The notes under the pieces: generated by a model
Database searches by the model: none
Told to the model about the DNA's origin: nothing
What the model saw: only the letters and a program-made list of their open reading frames with translations
Assembly (NCBI RefSeq): GCF_008806595.1
Contig: NZ_VZRB01000012.1
Span: forward strand, 1-64,000
From: Streptomyces luteolifulvus
GTDB taxonomy: Bacteria; Actinomycetota; Actinomycetes; Streptomycetales; Streptomycetaceae
Length of the DNA: 64,000 nt
Direction: 5' to 3'
Translations under genes and position numbers: made by a program
Shown here: piece by piece, positions 56,780-64,000 of the stretch
How positions within the stretch are numbered: position 1 is the first letter of the stretch
How the letters are laid out: each line of letters starts with the position of its first letter

Positions 56780-56894
56780 TCCCGATCCCTTCGGCCTGCC
56801 GGTGAAGACCACCATGTTCGCGGCAATGCCCGCGCTGTGCCATGAGAGCCCGGTCACGTACCTGCCAAGAAGCCGAACCACGCCCCAACCACCC

Positions 56895-56900
56895 TAAAAT
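56895..56900 (+). promoter_or_regulatory. TAAAAT -10 box of the SpoIIE phosphatase gene
   Basis: TAAAAT in otherwise GC-rich sequence, about 30 bases before the chosen start GTG 56933. The -35 is not clear. Confidence 0.45.
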
Positions 56901-56932
56901 GGAACAAACATCCACGGGTGATCGAGGGCAAT

Positions 56933-59446
56933 GTGTCGGCCAACGATGTGGCATCGAACTCGTACCCGTTCGGGGCCGCGAGTGTCGGGGAGGCACCCGA
57001 GCGCGACGACGCGCTGGTCAGGGCCGTCACCAGTGCGGTGGAGGCGACCGCAGCGCATGCCGGGAGCGTGTTCCTGCTCTCCGGCGACCGCCGCTCGCTC
57101 GTCCTGGCCGCCGCGTGCGGGACCCCGCCCTCCCTGCTCGGCGGATGGCGGCGGATCCCGGTGAACAGCGGTATCCCCGTGTCGGAGGCCTACCGCTCCG
57201 GGCGCCTGGTCCACCTGGCCGGTGCCGAGGAGACGATGCGGCGCTTCCCCCAGCTCTCACTCTCCGTGCCCTACCCCTTCGGCTCCGCATCGGTCCCCGT
57301 GAAAGCGGGCCGGCGGACCTTCGGAGTGATGGCCGTGCTGTGGACGCCCAGACCCGACGGCACGGGACTGTCGAGGGCACAGCGCCGGCAGCTGCGCTCG
57401 GCGGCCGACCGGCTGGGCACGGCCCTGGCCGAGCTGAACGCCCGCCGGGCGCTCGGCGAATTCGACGAGCGCACCGCTCCGGTGGTGGTCCCCCTCCCCT
57501 CCGCTCCGGTGATCCGGGTGGGCCTGTACGACTGGAACCTCGACACCGGCGCCATCACGGCCGACGACGAACTGTGCGCGATCTTCGGGATCCCGCCGCG
57601 CTCCTTCGACGGCGAGGCCGCCACCCTGGCCGCCAGGATCGAGCCCGCGGATCTGCCCGGTTTCCGGGCCGCCGCCCGGGCCGCGGTCGGACAGGGCCAT
57701 GTGCTCGCGCACTGCCTGCGCATCCGGGACGCCGCCGGTGGGCAGCGCACCGTGGAGCTGTGGGGCCGGGTGCCCGCAGCCCCGGACGGCGCGCGGGACT
57801 CGTCCCATCTGGTCGGCGCCGTACTCGACTCGGGAAGCGGCATGGCCGCCGTGGCGGCGATCGAGCGGCTCGCGGACGGCTTCTTCGCGCTCGCCCCGGA
57901 CGGCCGGGTCTCCTACGCCAACCACAGCCTGGAGAGTCTGCTGCGGGTCCGCCAGGACGAACTGCTCGGCAAGCGACCGTGGGACGTCCTGCCCTGGCTG
58001 GCCGATCCCGTGTACGAGGACCGTTTCCGGGCCGCCGTGGTCTCCCAGCAGCCGGTGTCCTTCCTGGTCCGGCGCCCGCCCGACGAATGGCTCGTGTTCT
58101 CCCTCCACCCGGGCGGGCAGGGCATGACCGGATGGGCTGCACCGGTACGGCAGCCCGTGCCGTCCGGGGCCGGGCCAGGCACGTCCGTCGATCAGGAAGG
58201 GCCGCCCCTGTCGCTGTCACCCCCGCCCGCGGCCCCGCGTCTGGGCGCCCTGTACCGCGTGCTCCAGCTGGGCAGCGCCCTGACCGGCGCGGTCACCGCT
58301 CACGAGGTGTGCGAGGCCGTCTCCGATCAGCTGCTGCCCGCCGTCGGCGGACAGCGGCTGGCGATCTCCGTGGTGGAGGAGGGGCGTCTGCATCTGATCG
58401 CCCAGCGCGGTTACTCCCGGCGCTTCCTCGCCGGGTTCGAAGGCACACCGCTGCATGCCCGGCTGCCCGTGACGGACGCGCTGACCTCCGGCGCCCCGCT
58501 CTTCGTCGAGACCCGGGAGGAGCTCCTCGACAAGTACCCCGGCGTCCCGTACGGCCACTCCCACTCCTGGGCGTTCCTCCCGCTGATCGCCTCGAACCGG
58601 CCGGTCGGCGCGTGCATGCTCGGCTTCGACGACGTCCACCGGTTCCCCGAGGAGGAGCGCGGACTGCTCACCGCGACGGGCGGCCTGGTCGCCCATGCTC
58701 TCGAACGCGCCCGGCTCTACGACGCCGAGTTCGCCCTCGCCCGCGGTCTGCAGAACGCGCTGCTGCCGCACCGGCTGCCCCGCCTGCCGCACCTCGACGT
58801 CGCCGGACGCTATCTTCCTGGCACCCGGGGGATGGACATCGGCGGCGACTGGTACGACGTCATTCCCACCGCCGACGAGGTCGCGCTGATCGTCGGGGAC
58901 GTCGAGGGACACAATGTGCCCGCCGCGGCCGCCATGGGCCAGCTGCGCAGCGCGGTGCGGGCCTTCGTCACCGCCGGACACCGCCCGGCCGACGTCGTGG
59001 CCAGCACCAACCGGCTCCATCTGGACCTCGACCCCTCCCTGCTCGCCACCTGCTGCTACGCACGCCTCAACCCCCGCTCGGGGCTGGTACGCATCGTCCG
59101 TGCCGGCCACTGCCCTCCTCTGCTGCGTCTGCCCGACGGACGCACCGAGATCCTGGACGTGCCCGGCGGCCCGCCGCTCGGCGTCGAGCCCACGGCCCCC
59201 TATCCGGAGTCGGAGCTGCGGCTGGAGCCCGGATCGATGCTGGCCCTGTACACGGACGGGCTGATCGAGAGACGCGACTCGGACATCGGCGCCGGCATCG
59301 AGCGGCTCCGGGCCTCGCTGGCACGCACCGGCGGGGGACGCCTGGAGGACACGGCCGACGCTCTGCTGCGGGACGCCAGCCAGCGCCCCGACCGGGCGGA
59401 CGACATCGCGCTCCTGCTCACCGAGTACTCCGGCACTACGAAGTGA
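56933..59446 (+). CDS. SpoIIE-type PP2C phosphatase with GAF and PAS sensors
   Basis: 837 residues from GTG 56933 (GAGGG four bases upstream); GTG 56918 is an alternative. Domain order: GAF-like (about 15-175; SVFLLSGDRRSLVLAAACGT), PAS-like (about 190-280; GLYDWNLDTGAITADDELCA), PAS (about 300-390; FFALAPDGRVSYANHSLESL), GAF (about 430-600) and a SpoIIE/PP2C phosphatase domain (about 605-835) with LARGLQNALLPHRLP, DIGGDWYDV near 638 and GDVEGHNVPAAAAMG, DDIALLL. Such multi-sensor phosphatases dephosphorylate anti-anti-sigma factors and so release sigma factors. No anti-sigma pair is encoded nearby; it probably acts with partners elsewhere. Confidence 0.87.
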   Translation: MSANDVASNSYPFGAASVGEAPERDDALVRAVTSAVEATAAHAGSVFLLSGDRRSLVLAAACGTPPSLLGGWRRIPVNSGIPVSEAYRSGRLVHLAGAEETMRRFPQLSLSVPYPFGSASVPVKAGRRTFGVMAVLWTPRPDGTGLSRAQRRQLRSAADRLGTALAELNARRALGEFDERTAPVVVPLPSAPVIRVGLYDWNLDTGAITADDELCAIFGIPPRSFDGEAATLAARIEPADLPGFRAAARAAVGQGHVLAHCLRIRDAAGGQRTVELWGRVPAAPDGARDSSHLVGAVLDSGSGMAAVAAIERLADGFFALAPDGRVSYANHSLESLLRVRQDELLGKRPWDVLPWLADPVYEDRFRAAVVSQQPVSFLVRRPPDEWLVFSLHPGGQGMTGWAAPVRQPVPSGAGPGTSVDQEGPPLSLSPPPAAPRLGALYRVLQLGSALTGAVTAHEVCEAVSDQLLPAVGGQRLAISVVEEGRLHLIAQRGYSRRFLAGFEGTPLHARLPVTDALTSGAPLFVETREELLDKYPGVPYGHSHSWAFLPLIASNRPVGACMLGFDDVHRFPEEERGLLTATGGLVAHALERARLYDAEFALARGLQNALLPHRLPRLPHLDVAGRYLPGTRGMDIGGDWYDVIPTADEVALIVGDVEGHNVPAAAAMGQLRSAVRAFVTAGHRPADVVASTNRLHLDLDPSLLATCCYARLNPRSGLVRIVRAGHCPPLLRLPDGRTEILDVPGGPPLGVEPTAPYPESELRLEPGSMLALYTDGLIERRDSDIGAGIERLRASLARTGGGRLEDTADALLRDASQRPDRADDIALLLTEYSGTTK

Positions 59447-59490
59447 TAACGGACCTCAACCGTAGGGTAGTTGCCGTTGTCTACGTTCTC

Positions 59491-60756
59491 ATGAAGATCT
59501 CTTTCCTGCTCCACAACGCCTATGGGATCGGAGGCACGATCACCACCACGTTCAACCTGGCCCAAGCGCTCGCCGAGCGGCACGAGGTGGAGATCGTCTC
59601 CGTGCTGCGGCACCGGGGCCGCCCGAACTTGACCCTGGACCCGAGGGTGTCGCTACGGCCGCTGGTAGACCTGAGACGGGACAAGGAGCATCCGTCGCAT
59701 CTGAGACCCGCGCGGGTGTTCCCCCGCGCCGAGTACCGGTACGAGCAGTACAGCGAGCTGACCGACGAACGGATCGGCGAGTGCCTCGCGACGACCGACG
59801 CCGACGTGGTGATCGGCACCCGGCCGGGCCTCAACGTGCACCTCGCGCTCCAGGCTCCGCGCCACGTCGTACGCGTCGGGCAGGAACACCTCACCCTGGA
59901 CAACCATCCGCCGCGGCTGCGCACCGCGCTGCGCCGGGCCTACCGCCGGCTCGATGTGCTCACCACCGTGACCGAGGCGGACGCCGCCGCCTACCGGCGC
60001 AAGATGCGGCTGCCCGGGGTGCGCGTGGCGGCGCTGCCGAACAGCGTGCCGGATCCCGTGCTCCCGGCTTCGGACGGCACCGCGAAAGTGGTGGTCGCGG
60101 CGGGACGGCTGGTCCCGGTGAAGCGCTACGACCTGCTCATCGAGGCCTTCGCCGTGGTCGCCGCCGAGCATCCCGACTGGCAGCTGCGCATCTACGGCAA
60201 GGGCGAGGAACACGACCGGCTGCGCGCGCTCATCGCGGAGCTCCGGCTGTGGAACAACGTCTTCCTGATGGGTCCCGCCGCCCCCATGGAGGCGGAGTGG
60301 GTCAAGGGCTCGATCGGCGCGGCCGCCTCCAACTTCGAACCGTTCGGCATGACCATCGTCGAGGCGATGCGCTGCGGTCTGCCGGTGGTGAGCACCGACT
60401 GCCCCTACGGCCCCGGAGAGATCATCGAGGACGGGGTCGACGGCCGTCTCGTGCCGGTGGGTGACCGCGAGGCGCTGGGCGCGGCCCTGCTGGAGGTGGT
60501 CCGTGACGACGAGCTGCGCCGCCGTATGGGCCGTGCGGCTCTGGAGAACGCGCGGCGGTTCGCTCCGGAGCCGGTGGTCGGACAGGCCGAGCGGCTGTTC
60601 ACCGAGGCGGTCTCGGCGAGGAGGGCGGGGCGCCCGGTCGCCCCGGAACGCGCGCGGGTGGGCCGGGTCCTGATCAGCCAGGGCTTCGCCGCCCGCGACG
60701 CCGCGTTCGGCGCGGCCGGCAGCGCACTGCGCATCGTACGGAGGCAGCAGGGGTGA
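59491..60756 (+). CDS. Glycosyltransferase family 4 protein
   Basis: 421 residues. GT-B fold: MKISFLLHNAYGIGGTITTT (acceptor-side Gly-rich loop), VVVAAGRLVPVKRYDLLIEA (start of the C-domain) and NFEPFGMTIVEAMRCGLPVV (Glu-x7-Glu nucleotide-sugar site near 283-300). The segment RVGQEHLTLDNHPPRLRTAL is the variable acceptor region. It transfers a sugar from a nucleotide donor with retention, to an unknown acceptor. The ATG at 59491 has no ribosome site; a GTG at 59443 overlaps the phosphatase stop and would give a coupled start 16 codons longer. It overlaps the next gene by four bases. Confidence 0.85.
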   Translation: MKISFLLHNAYGIGGTITTTFNLAQALAERHEVEIVSVLRHRGRPNLTLDPRVSLRPLVDLRRDKEHPSHLRPARVFPRAEYRYEQYSELTDERIGECLATTDADVVIGTRPGLNVHLALQAPRHVVRVGQEHLTLDNHPPRLRTALRRAYRRLDVLTTVTEADAAAYRRKMRLPGVRVAALPNSVPDPVLPASDGTAKVVVAAGRLVPVKRYDLLIEAFAVVAAEHPDWQLRIYGKGEEHDRLRALIAELRLWNNVFLMGPAAPMEAEWVKGSIGAAASNFEPFGMTIVEAMRCGLPVVSTDCPYGPGEIIEDGVDGRLVPVGDREALGAALLEVVRDDELRRRMGRAALENARRFAPEPVVGQAERLFTEAVSARRAGRPVAPERARVGRVLISQGFAARDAAFGAAGSALRIVRRQQG

Positions 60757-61577
60757 GTACGGAACACGAGGAGCACGCGCGCGTGGGATGCACGGTCGAC
60801 GCGGACGGCCGGATCGTCTTCGGTCTGGCGGCGGGGCCGGCCGAAGGGCGGCGGCTGCTGCTGCGGCTGCGCCCGAAGAAGGAACAGCCGGAGAAGGCCG
60901 AAGTCCTCCACTCCCTCGCCCTGGAGCCCGACGAGGAGGGCGGCCTCAGCGCCGTCCTCGGCCCTGAACCCGTTCTCGCGGAGGGGCGTTGGGATGTGTA
61001 TCTGCTCCGGGAGCCGGGAGCCGAGCGGGAGCGTCTGCGCCCGGGCCTCCTCGATCTGCGGGCCCTGGTCGACGGACACCTCCGTGACCGGCGGTCCTCG
61101 CCGGCCGTCCGGATCCCCTACGTCACCAGGGACGGACATCTCGCGGTACGGGCCTGGCTGCGCACCGCCCACGCGGAGGCCGGCGGCATCGATGTCACGG
61201 AGCGATCGACGACGGTCGCCGCCCGTCTGCACGGCGCCACTCTCCTGGAGGGAGCAGTCGTACTCCTCCGTCTGCGGGGCGGCCAGGGCACCGCACTCAC
61301 CCTGAAGCCCCGGCCCGAGGGCGACGGCCGCGGTTTCTCCTTCACGGTCGGCCACGAGGAGTTGGCCGCGGCGTCGGGCCCCGGCCGCAGCGTCTGGAAC
61401 GTCTGCGTCCGGCCCGCGGCGAGGACACCCCTCGTCCGGGTGGCCCGGCTTCTCGACGACGTGGCGGACCGCAAGGAGGTGTTCGTCTACCCGCAGGTCA
61501 CGGTCGGCGGTGCCGTCCTGCGCCCCTACTACACGGCCGACAACGGCCTGTCCGTGGAGGTGGCGAAGGCCGGCTGA
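60753..61577 (+). CDS. Hypothetical protein coupled to the glycosyltransferase
   Basis: 274 residues of unknown function that I cannot place in a family with confidence. The sequence is rich in short beta-strand patterns (for example RIVFGLAAGPAEGRRLLLRL, VRAWLRTAHAEAGGIDVTER and RKEVFVYPQVTVGGAVLRPY) with no Cys-based site, membrane segment or signal peptide. The repeated motifs resemble a carbohydrate-interaction domain seen with glycosyltransferases. GTG 60753 overlaps the glycosyltransferase stop (GTGA), so the product is made in step with it and is likely an accessory factor for the same glycan. Confidence 0.6.
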   Translation: MSTEHEEHARVGCTVDADGRIVFGLAAGPAEGRRLLLRLRPKKEQPEKAEVLHSLALEPDEEGGLSAVLGPEPVLAEGRWDVYLLREPGAERERLRPGLLDLRALVDGHLRDRRSSPAVRIPYVTRDGHLAVRAWLRTAHAEAGGIDVTERSTTVAARLHGATLLEGAVVLLRLRGGQGTALTLKPRPEGDGRGFSFTVGHEELAAASGPGRSVWNVCVRPAARTPLVRVARLLDDVADRKEVFVYPQVTVGGAVLRPYYTADNGLSVEVAKAG

Positions 61578-61628
61578 GCCACCCGGCGGCGACATGCTCG
61601 CGACCGGCCCCCGAGGCGCATCCCCGCC

Positions 61629-62051
61629 TCACCCGAGGAACGACAACCGGACCGTCCGGTCGGGGTTGTCGCGGTTGGTGTCCACCAGGCACACCGACTG
61701 CCAGGTCCCCAGCTCCAGCGCCCCGCCCAGCACCGGCAGCGTCGCGTGCGGAGGGACGAACGCCGGGAGGACATGGTCGCGGCCGTGGCCGGGGCTGCCG
61801 TGGCGGTGCTGCCAGCGGTCGTCGGCGGGCAGGAGCGTGTGCAGGGCGGCGAGGAGGTCGTCGTCGCTGCCGGCGCCCGTCTCGAGGATCGCGATACCGG
61901 CGGTCGCGTGGGGGACGAAGACGTTCAGCAGCCCGTCGCGGCCTCCGGCCGCCTCCAGCAGGAACGCCTCGCATGCGCGGGTGAGGTCGACGACCCGCTC
62001 CGCGGAGCCGGTGGCCACATTCAGTACACGGGTGGTGAAGGCATCTGGCAT
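61629..62051 (-). CDS. YjbQ family protein (UPF0047)
   Basis: 140 residues, standard length. Family motifs are clear: GLLNVFVPHATAGIAILETG (the H-A-T segment), DDDLLAALHTLLP, HGSPGHGRDHVLPAFVPPHA (His- and Asp-rich metal site) and LGTWQSVCLVDTNRDNPDRT. YjbQ proteins have been described with weak thiamin-phosphate-synthase activity and bind metal; their true role is uncertain. ATG 62051 has GGGGG a few bases upstream. It is convergent with the hypothetical gene and divergent from the flavoprotein gene, 59 bases apart. Confidence 0.85.
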   Translation of the reverse strand: MPDAFTTRVLNVATGSAERVVDLTRACEAFLLEAAGGRDGLLNVFVPHATAGIAILETGAGSDDDLLAALHTLLPADDRWQHRHGSPGHGRDHVLPAFVPPHATLPVLGGALELGTWQSVCLVDTNRDNPDRTVRLSFLG

Positions 62052-62110
62052 ACCCCCATCGTGGCTCACCCGGCGGGAAGATCCATGACATCGGCGCCGT
62101 TGGTAGAAAC

Positions 62111-63196
62111 GTGAACAACACACGCGAGGTCGAGGTCGTCGTCACAGGCGCCGGACAGGCGGGACTGTCCAGCGCCTATCACCTGCGGCGCACCGGTTTC
62201 GAGCCGGAGCGCGACTTCGTCGTGCTCGACCACTCCCCCGGCCCGGGCGGCGCCTGGCAGTTCCGGTGGCCGTCACTGACGTACGGCAAGGTCCACGGGA
62301 TGCACTCGCTGCCCGGCATGGAGCTCACGGACGCCGACCCCGCGCGCCCGTCCGCCGAGGTGATCGCCGGGTACTTCGACACCTACGAGCGCACCTTCGG
62401 CCTGCGGGTGCGCCGGCCGGTCGACGTTCGGGCGGTGCGCGAGGGCGCCGGGGGGAGGCTGCTCGTCGAGACCTCCGCCGGGACCTGGTCGGCTCGGGCG
62501 CTGATCAATGCGACCGGCACCTGGGACCGGCCCTTCTGGCCGCGTTACCGCGGCCAGGAGACCTTCCGCGGACGCCAGTTGCACACCGCGCAGTACCCCG
62601 GGCCCGAGGAGTTCGCCGGGCAGCGGGTGGTCGTCGTCGGCGCAGGAGCGTCCGGCACCCAGCATCTGCTGGAGATCGCGCCGTACGCGGCCGCCACCAC
62701 CTGGGTCACCCGGCGGCCGCCCGTCTTCCGCGAGGGCCCCTTCGGCGAGGAGGCGGGCCGGGCCGCGGTCGCCCTGGTCGAGGAGCGGGTGCGGCAGGGT
62801 CTGCCGCCGAAGAGCGTGGTCTCGGTGACGGGACTGCCCCTCAACGACGCCGTCCGGCAGGGGCTGACGGACGGAGTCCTCGACCGGCTGCCGATGTTCG
62901 ACCGGATCACGCCTGCCGGAGTGGAGTGGCAGGACGTGCGGCACGTGGACGCCGACGTCATCCTGTGGGCCACCGGATTCCGTGCGGCGATCGACCATCT
63001 GGCGCCGCTGCGGCTGCGCGAGCCGGGCGGGGGGATCCGCGTCGAGGGCACTCGCGCGGTCGCCGATCCGCGGGTCCACCTGATCGGCTACGGTCCGTCG
63101 GCGAGCACCATCGGCGCCAACCGGGCGGGACGTGCGGCCGTACGGGACATCAGGCGGCTGCCGGCCTCCACCGAGGAGGAGCCGGCCGCCGCGTGA
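62111..63196 (+). CDS. FAD-dependent oxidoreductase (flavin monooxygenase-like)
   Basis: 361 residues. Two Rossmann motifs: GAGQAGLSSAYHLRRTG at the N-terminus for FAD, and VVVVGAGASGTQHLLEIAPY near 172-190 for NADPH. The GPGGAWQFRW segment and LWATGFRAAIDHLAPL (ATG motif) match the bacterial FMO/CzcO-like group. It should use NAD(P)H and O2 to hydroxylate or oxidise a small substrate, or act as an oxidoreductase. GTG 62111 start. It converges on mltG; the stop codon abuts a hairpin. Confidence 0.8.
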   Translation: MNNTREVEVVVTGAGQAGLSSAYHLRRTGFEPERDFVVLDHSPGPGGAWQFRWPSLTYGKVHGMHSLPGMELTDADPARPSAEVIAGYFDTYERTFGLRVRRPVDVRAVREGAGGRLLVETSAGTWSARALINATGTWDRPFWPRYRGQETFRGRQLHTAQYPGPEEFAGQRVVVVGAGASGTQHLLEIAPYAAATTWVTRRPPVFREGPFGEEAGRAAVALVEERVRQGLPPKSVVSVTGLPLNDAVRQGLTDGVLDRLPMFDRITPAGVEWQDVRHVDADVILWATGFRAAIDHLAPLRLREPGGGIRVEGTRAVADPRVHLIGYGPSASTIGANRAGRAAVRDIRRLPASTEEEPAAA

Positions 63197-63220
63197 CGGC
63201 CCGCTCGGTCAACGGGCCGT
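63196..63220. terminator. Hairpin between convergent oxidoreductase and mltG genes
   Basis: ACGGCCCG (63196-63203) and CGGGCCGT (63213-63220) form an eight-bp stem with a nine-base loop. It starts on the last base of the oxidoreductase stop codon, and the mltG stop (63209) falls in the loop. A probable bidirectional terminator. Confidence 0.6.
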
Positions 63221-64000
63221 CTGTGCGCTCTTCCGGGCGGCGTTGAACTCCGCGACGTTGCGCTGGTGCTGCTGATAGCTGGCCGTGAACCGGGTGTCGC
63301 CCGGCTTGACCGTGACGAAGTACAGCCACTCGCCCGGAGCCGGGTTGGCGGCGGCGCGCAGCGCGTCCTCGCCCGGGTTGCCGATCGGTGTGGGCGGCAG
63401 GCCCATGCGCTGGTAGGAGTTGTAGGGGCTGTCGATCCGTGTGTCGTTCGCGGTCGTCTTCAACGTGGCGCGGTTCAGCGCGTAGTTGATGGTGGAGTCC
63501 ATCTGGAGCGGCATGCCGCGCTCCAGCCGGTTGAAGACGACCCGGGCCACCTTGGCCATGTCGGCCTTGGTGGCGGCCTCGGCCTGCACAATGCTGGCGA
63601 TCGTGACCGCCTGGTAGACGTTCATCGCGTTGCGCTGTGCGCCGGCCGCGACCGGAGCACCGTTGAACTTCTTGTTCGCGGTGTCGACCATGTACGACAG
63701 CAGGGACTCGGGGGTCGCCTTGGCGGTCAGCGGATACGTCGCCGGGAAGAGGTAGCCCTCCGGGTTGCCCTCGGCGTCGTTCGGCAGCTTCAGGTGGGCC
63801 TTCGCGAGGGACTTCTTGGTGGTGCCGTCGGGCAGGGCGAGCGCCTTGTCGACGGCCTCGTAGACCTGACCCGCGCGCCAGCCCTCCGGGATCACCAGGG
63901 TCGTGGGCCTGGCGTCCTCGTCGCCGTCCAGGCTCAGCAGCGCCACCGCCACGGCGGTGGCGGCCACGACGGCTCCGGTCGCGATGAGGGCGATACGGCC
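63209..64000 (-). CDS. mltG: Endolytic murein transglycosylase MltG, 5' part outside the window
   Basis: 264 codons are visible; the frame stays open to the window edge (first codons read GRIALIATGAV), so the true start lies to the right. A membrane helix (ALIATGAVVAATAVAVALL) precedes the YceG/MltG domain: TLVIPEGWRAGQVYEAVDKA, EGYLFPATYPLTAKATPESL, ASIVQAEAATKADMAKVARV (catalytic Glu position), FNRLERGMPLQMDSTINYAL and the closing GEWLYFVTVKPGDTRFTASY. MltG cleaves nascent glycan strands at the membrane and sets strand length. In this version of the motif the usual ASIVExE reads ASIVQAE. Ends at a hairpin shared with the convergent gene. Confidence 0.9.
   Translation of the reverse strand, partial: GRIALIATGAVVAATAVAVALLSLDGDEDARPTTLVIPEGWRAGQVYEAVDKALALPDGTTKKSLAKAHLKLPNDAEGNPEGYLFPATYPLTAKATPESLLSYMVDTANKKFNGAPVAAGAQRNAMNVYQAVTIASIVQAEAATKADMAKVARVVFNRLERGMPLQMDSTINYALNRATLKTTANDTRIDSPYNSYQRMGLPPTPIGNPGEDALRAAANPAPGEWLYFVTVKPGDTRFTASYQQHQRNVAEFNAARKSAQTAR

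Noticed and set aside
1..64000. Search for CRISPR arrays, insertion sequences, integrases, attachment sites and rRNA genes
   Set aside because: No regularly spaced identical repeats with unique spacers, no transposase or integrase domains and no rRNA sequence were seen; the repeats noted are small and local.

Overview
The window reads as chromosomal DNA of a Streptomyces or a very close relative. It is uniformly GC-rich, genes favour ATG and GTG starts with GGAGG-type ribosome sites or leaderless TAGGCT-type promoters, and TTA codons are almost absent. It also holds typical streptomycete content: a ydaO c-di-AMP riboswitch in front of an NlpC/P60 cell-wall peptidase, a SpoIIE-type phosphatase with GAF and PAS sensors, LVIVD and DUF305 exported proteins, DUF5997, DUF5134, DUF6421, a DasR-like operator and a PaaX regulator. 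I found no rRNA, tRNA, transposase, prophage or CRISPR array. The region looks like core chromosome with small decayed patches.

Layout. 1-3.8 kb: the 5' end of etfB, a flavin reductase with a cysteine-ending leader peptide, a thioredoxin-like gene with a disturbed N-terminus, an acyltransferase, a free-standing B3/B4 domain protein and a transglutaminase-like protein. 3.8-7.1 kb: the tightly packed operon DUF6421 - SDR - threonine aldolase. 7.5-13.1 kb: a phosphodiesterase, an acetyltransferase, two VOC proteins, DUF5134, an M56 peptidase, a PAP2 phosphatase and a decapitated HAD gene. 13.2-17.7 kb: an autoregulated TetR, a divergent LVIVD/DUF305 pair (both with early TTA codons) and an FprA-type reductase. 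17.8-23.6 kb: a divergent paaX-like/aidB-like pair, a HEAT-repeat protein with a third TTA codon, a 132-bp repeat island and an Rv1733c-like membrane protein. 23.8-30.6 kb: a BNR-repeat protein, ung, an N-acetylglucosamine-kinase-like gene, a CbiX-like protein, a lactonase under a DasR-like site, and a FUSC membrane protein with an apparent attenuator. 30.7-35.8 kb: Lrp/AsnC, HAD, an oxidoreductase remnant, an HTH-less LysR domain protein, DUF5997 and a large TerD-domain protein. 35.9-41.5 kb: a fructosamine-kinase-like gene, riboswitch plus NlpC/P60 peptidase, a LuxR regulator and a DHA2 MFS exporter. 41.6-47.2 kb: a PaoABC-like molybdenum hydroxylase operon with its XdhC factor, divergent from a TetR gene with twin palindromic operators. 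47.2-49.1 kb: a TetR-SGNH hydrolase unit under a long palindrome. 49.1-56.8 kb: a coupled GH13-GH63 pair downstream of pyruvate carboxylase. 56.9-64 kb: the SpoIIE phosphatase, a GT4 glycosyltransferase coupled to an unknown protein, YjbQ, a flavoprotein monooxygenase and the 3' part of mltG.

How the parts work together. The clearest functional units are the molybdo-flavoprotein operon (three subunits joined by 4-bp overlaps, plus maturation factor and local repressor), the DUF6421-SDR-aldolase operon, the pyc-GH63-GH13 carbohydrate block, and the c-di-AMP-sensing peptidase. Several layers of control can be read directly: a riboswitch, two leader peptides, at least four palindromic operators next to their likely regulators, hairpin terminators (one pair inside the end of a tetR gene), leaderless promoters, and three TTA-containing genes that would depend on the bldA tRNA.
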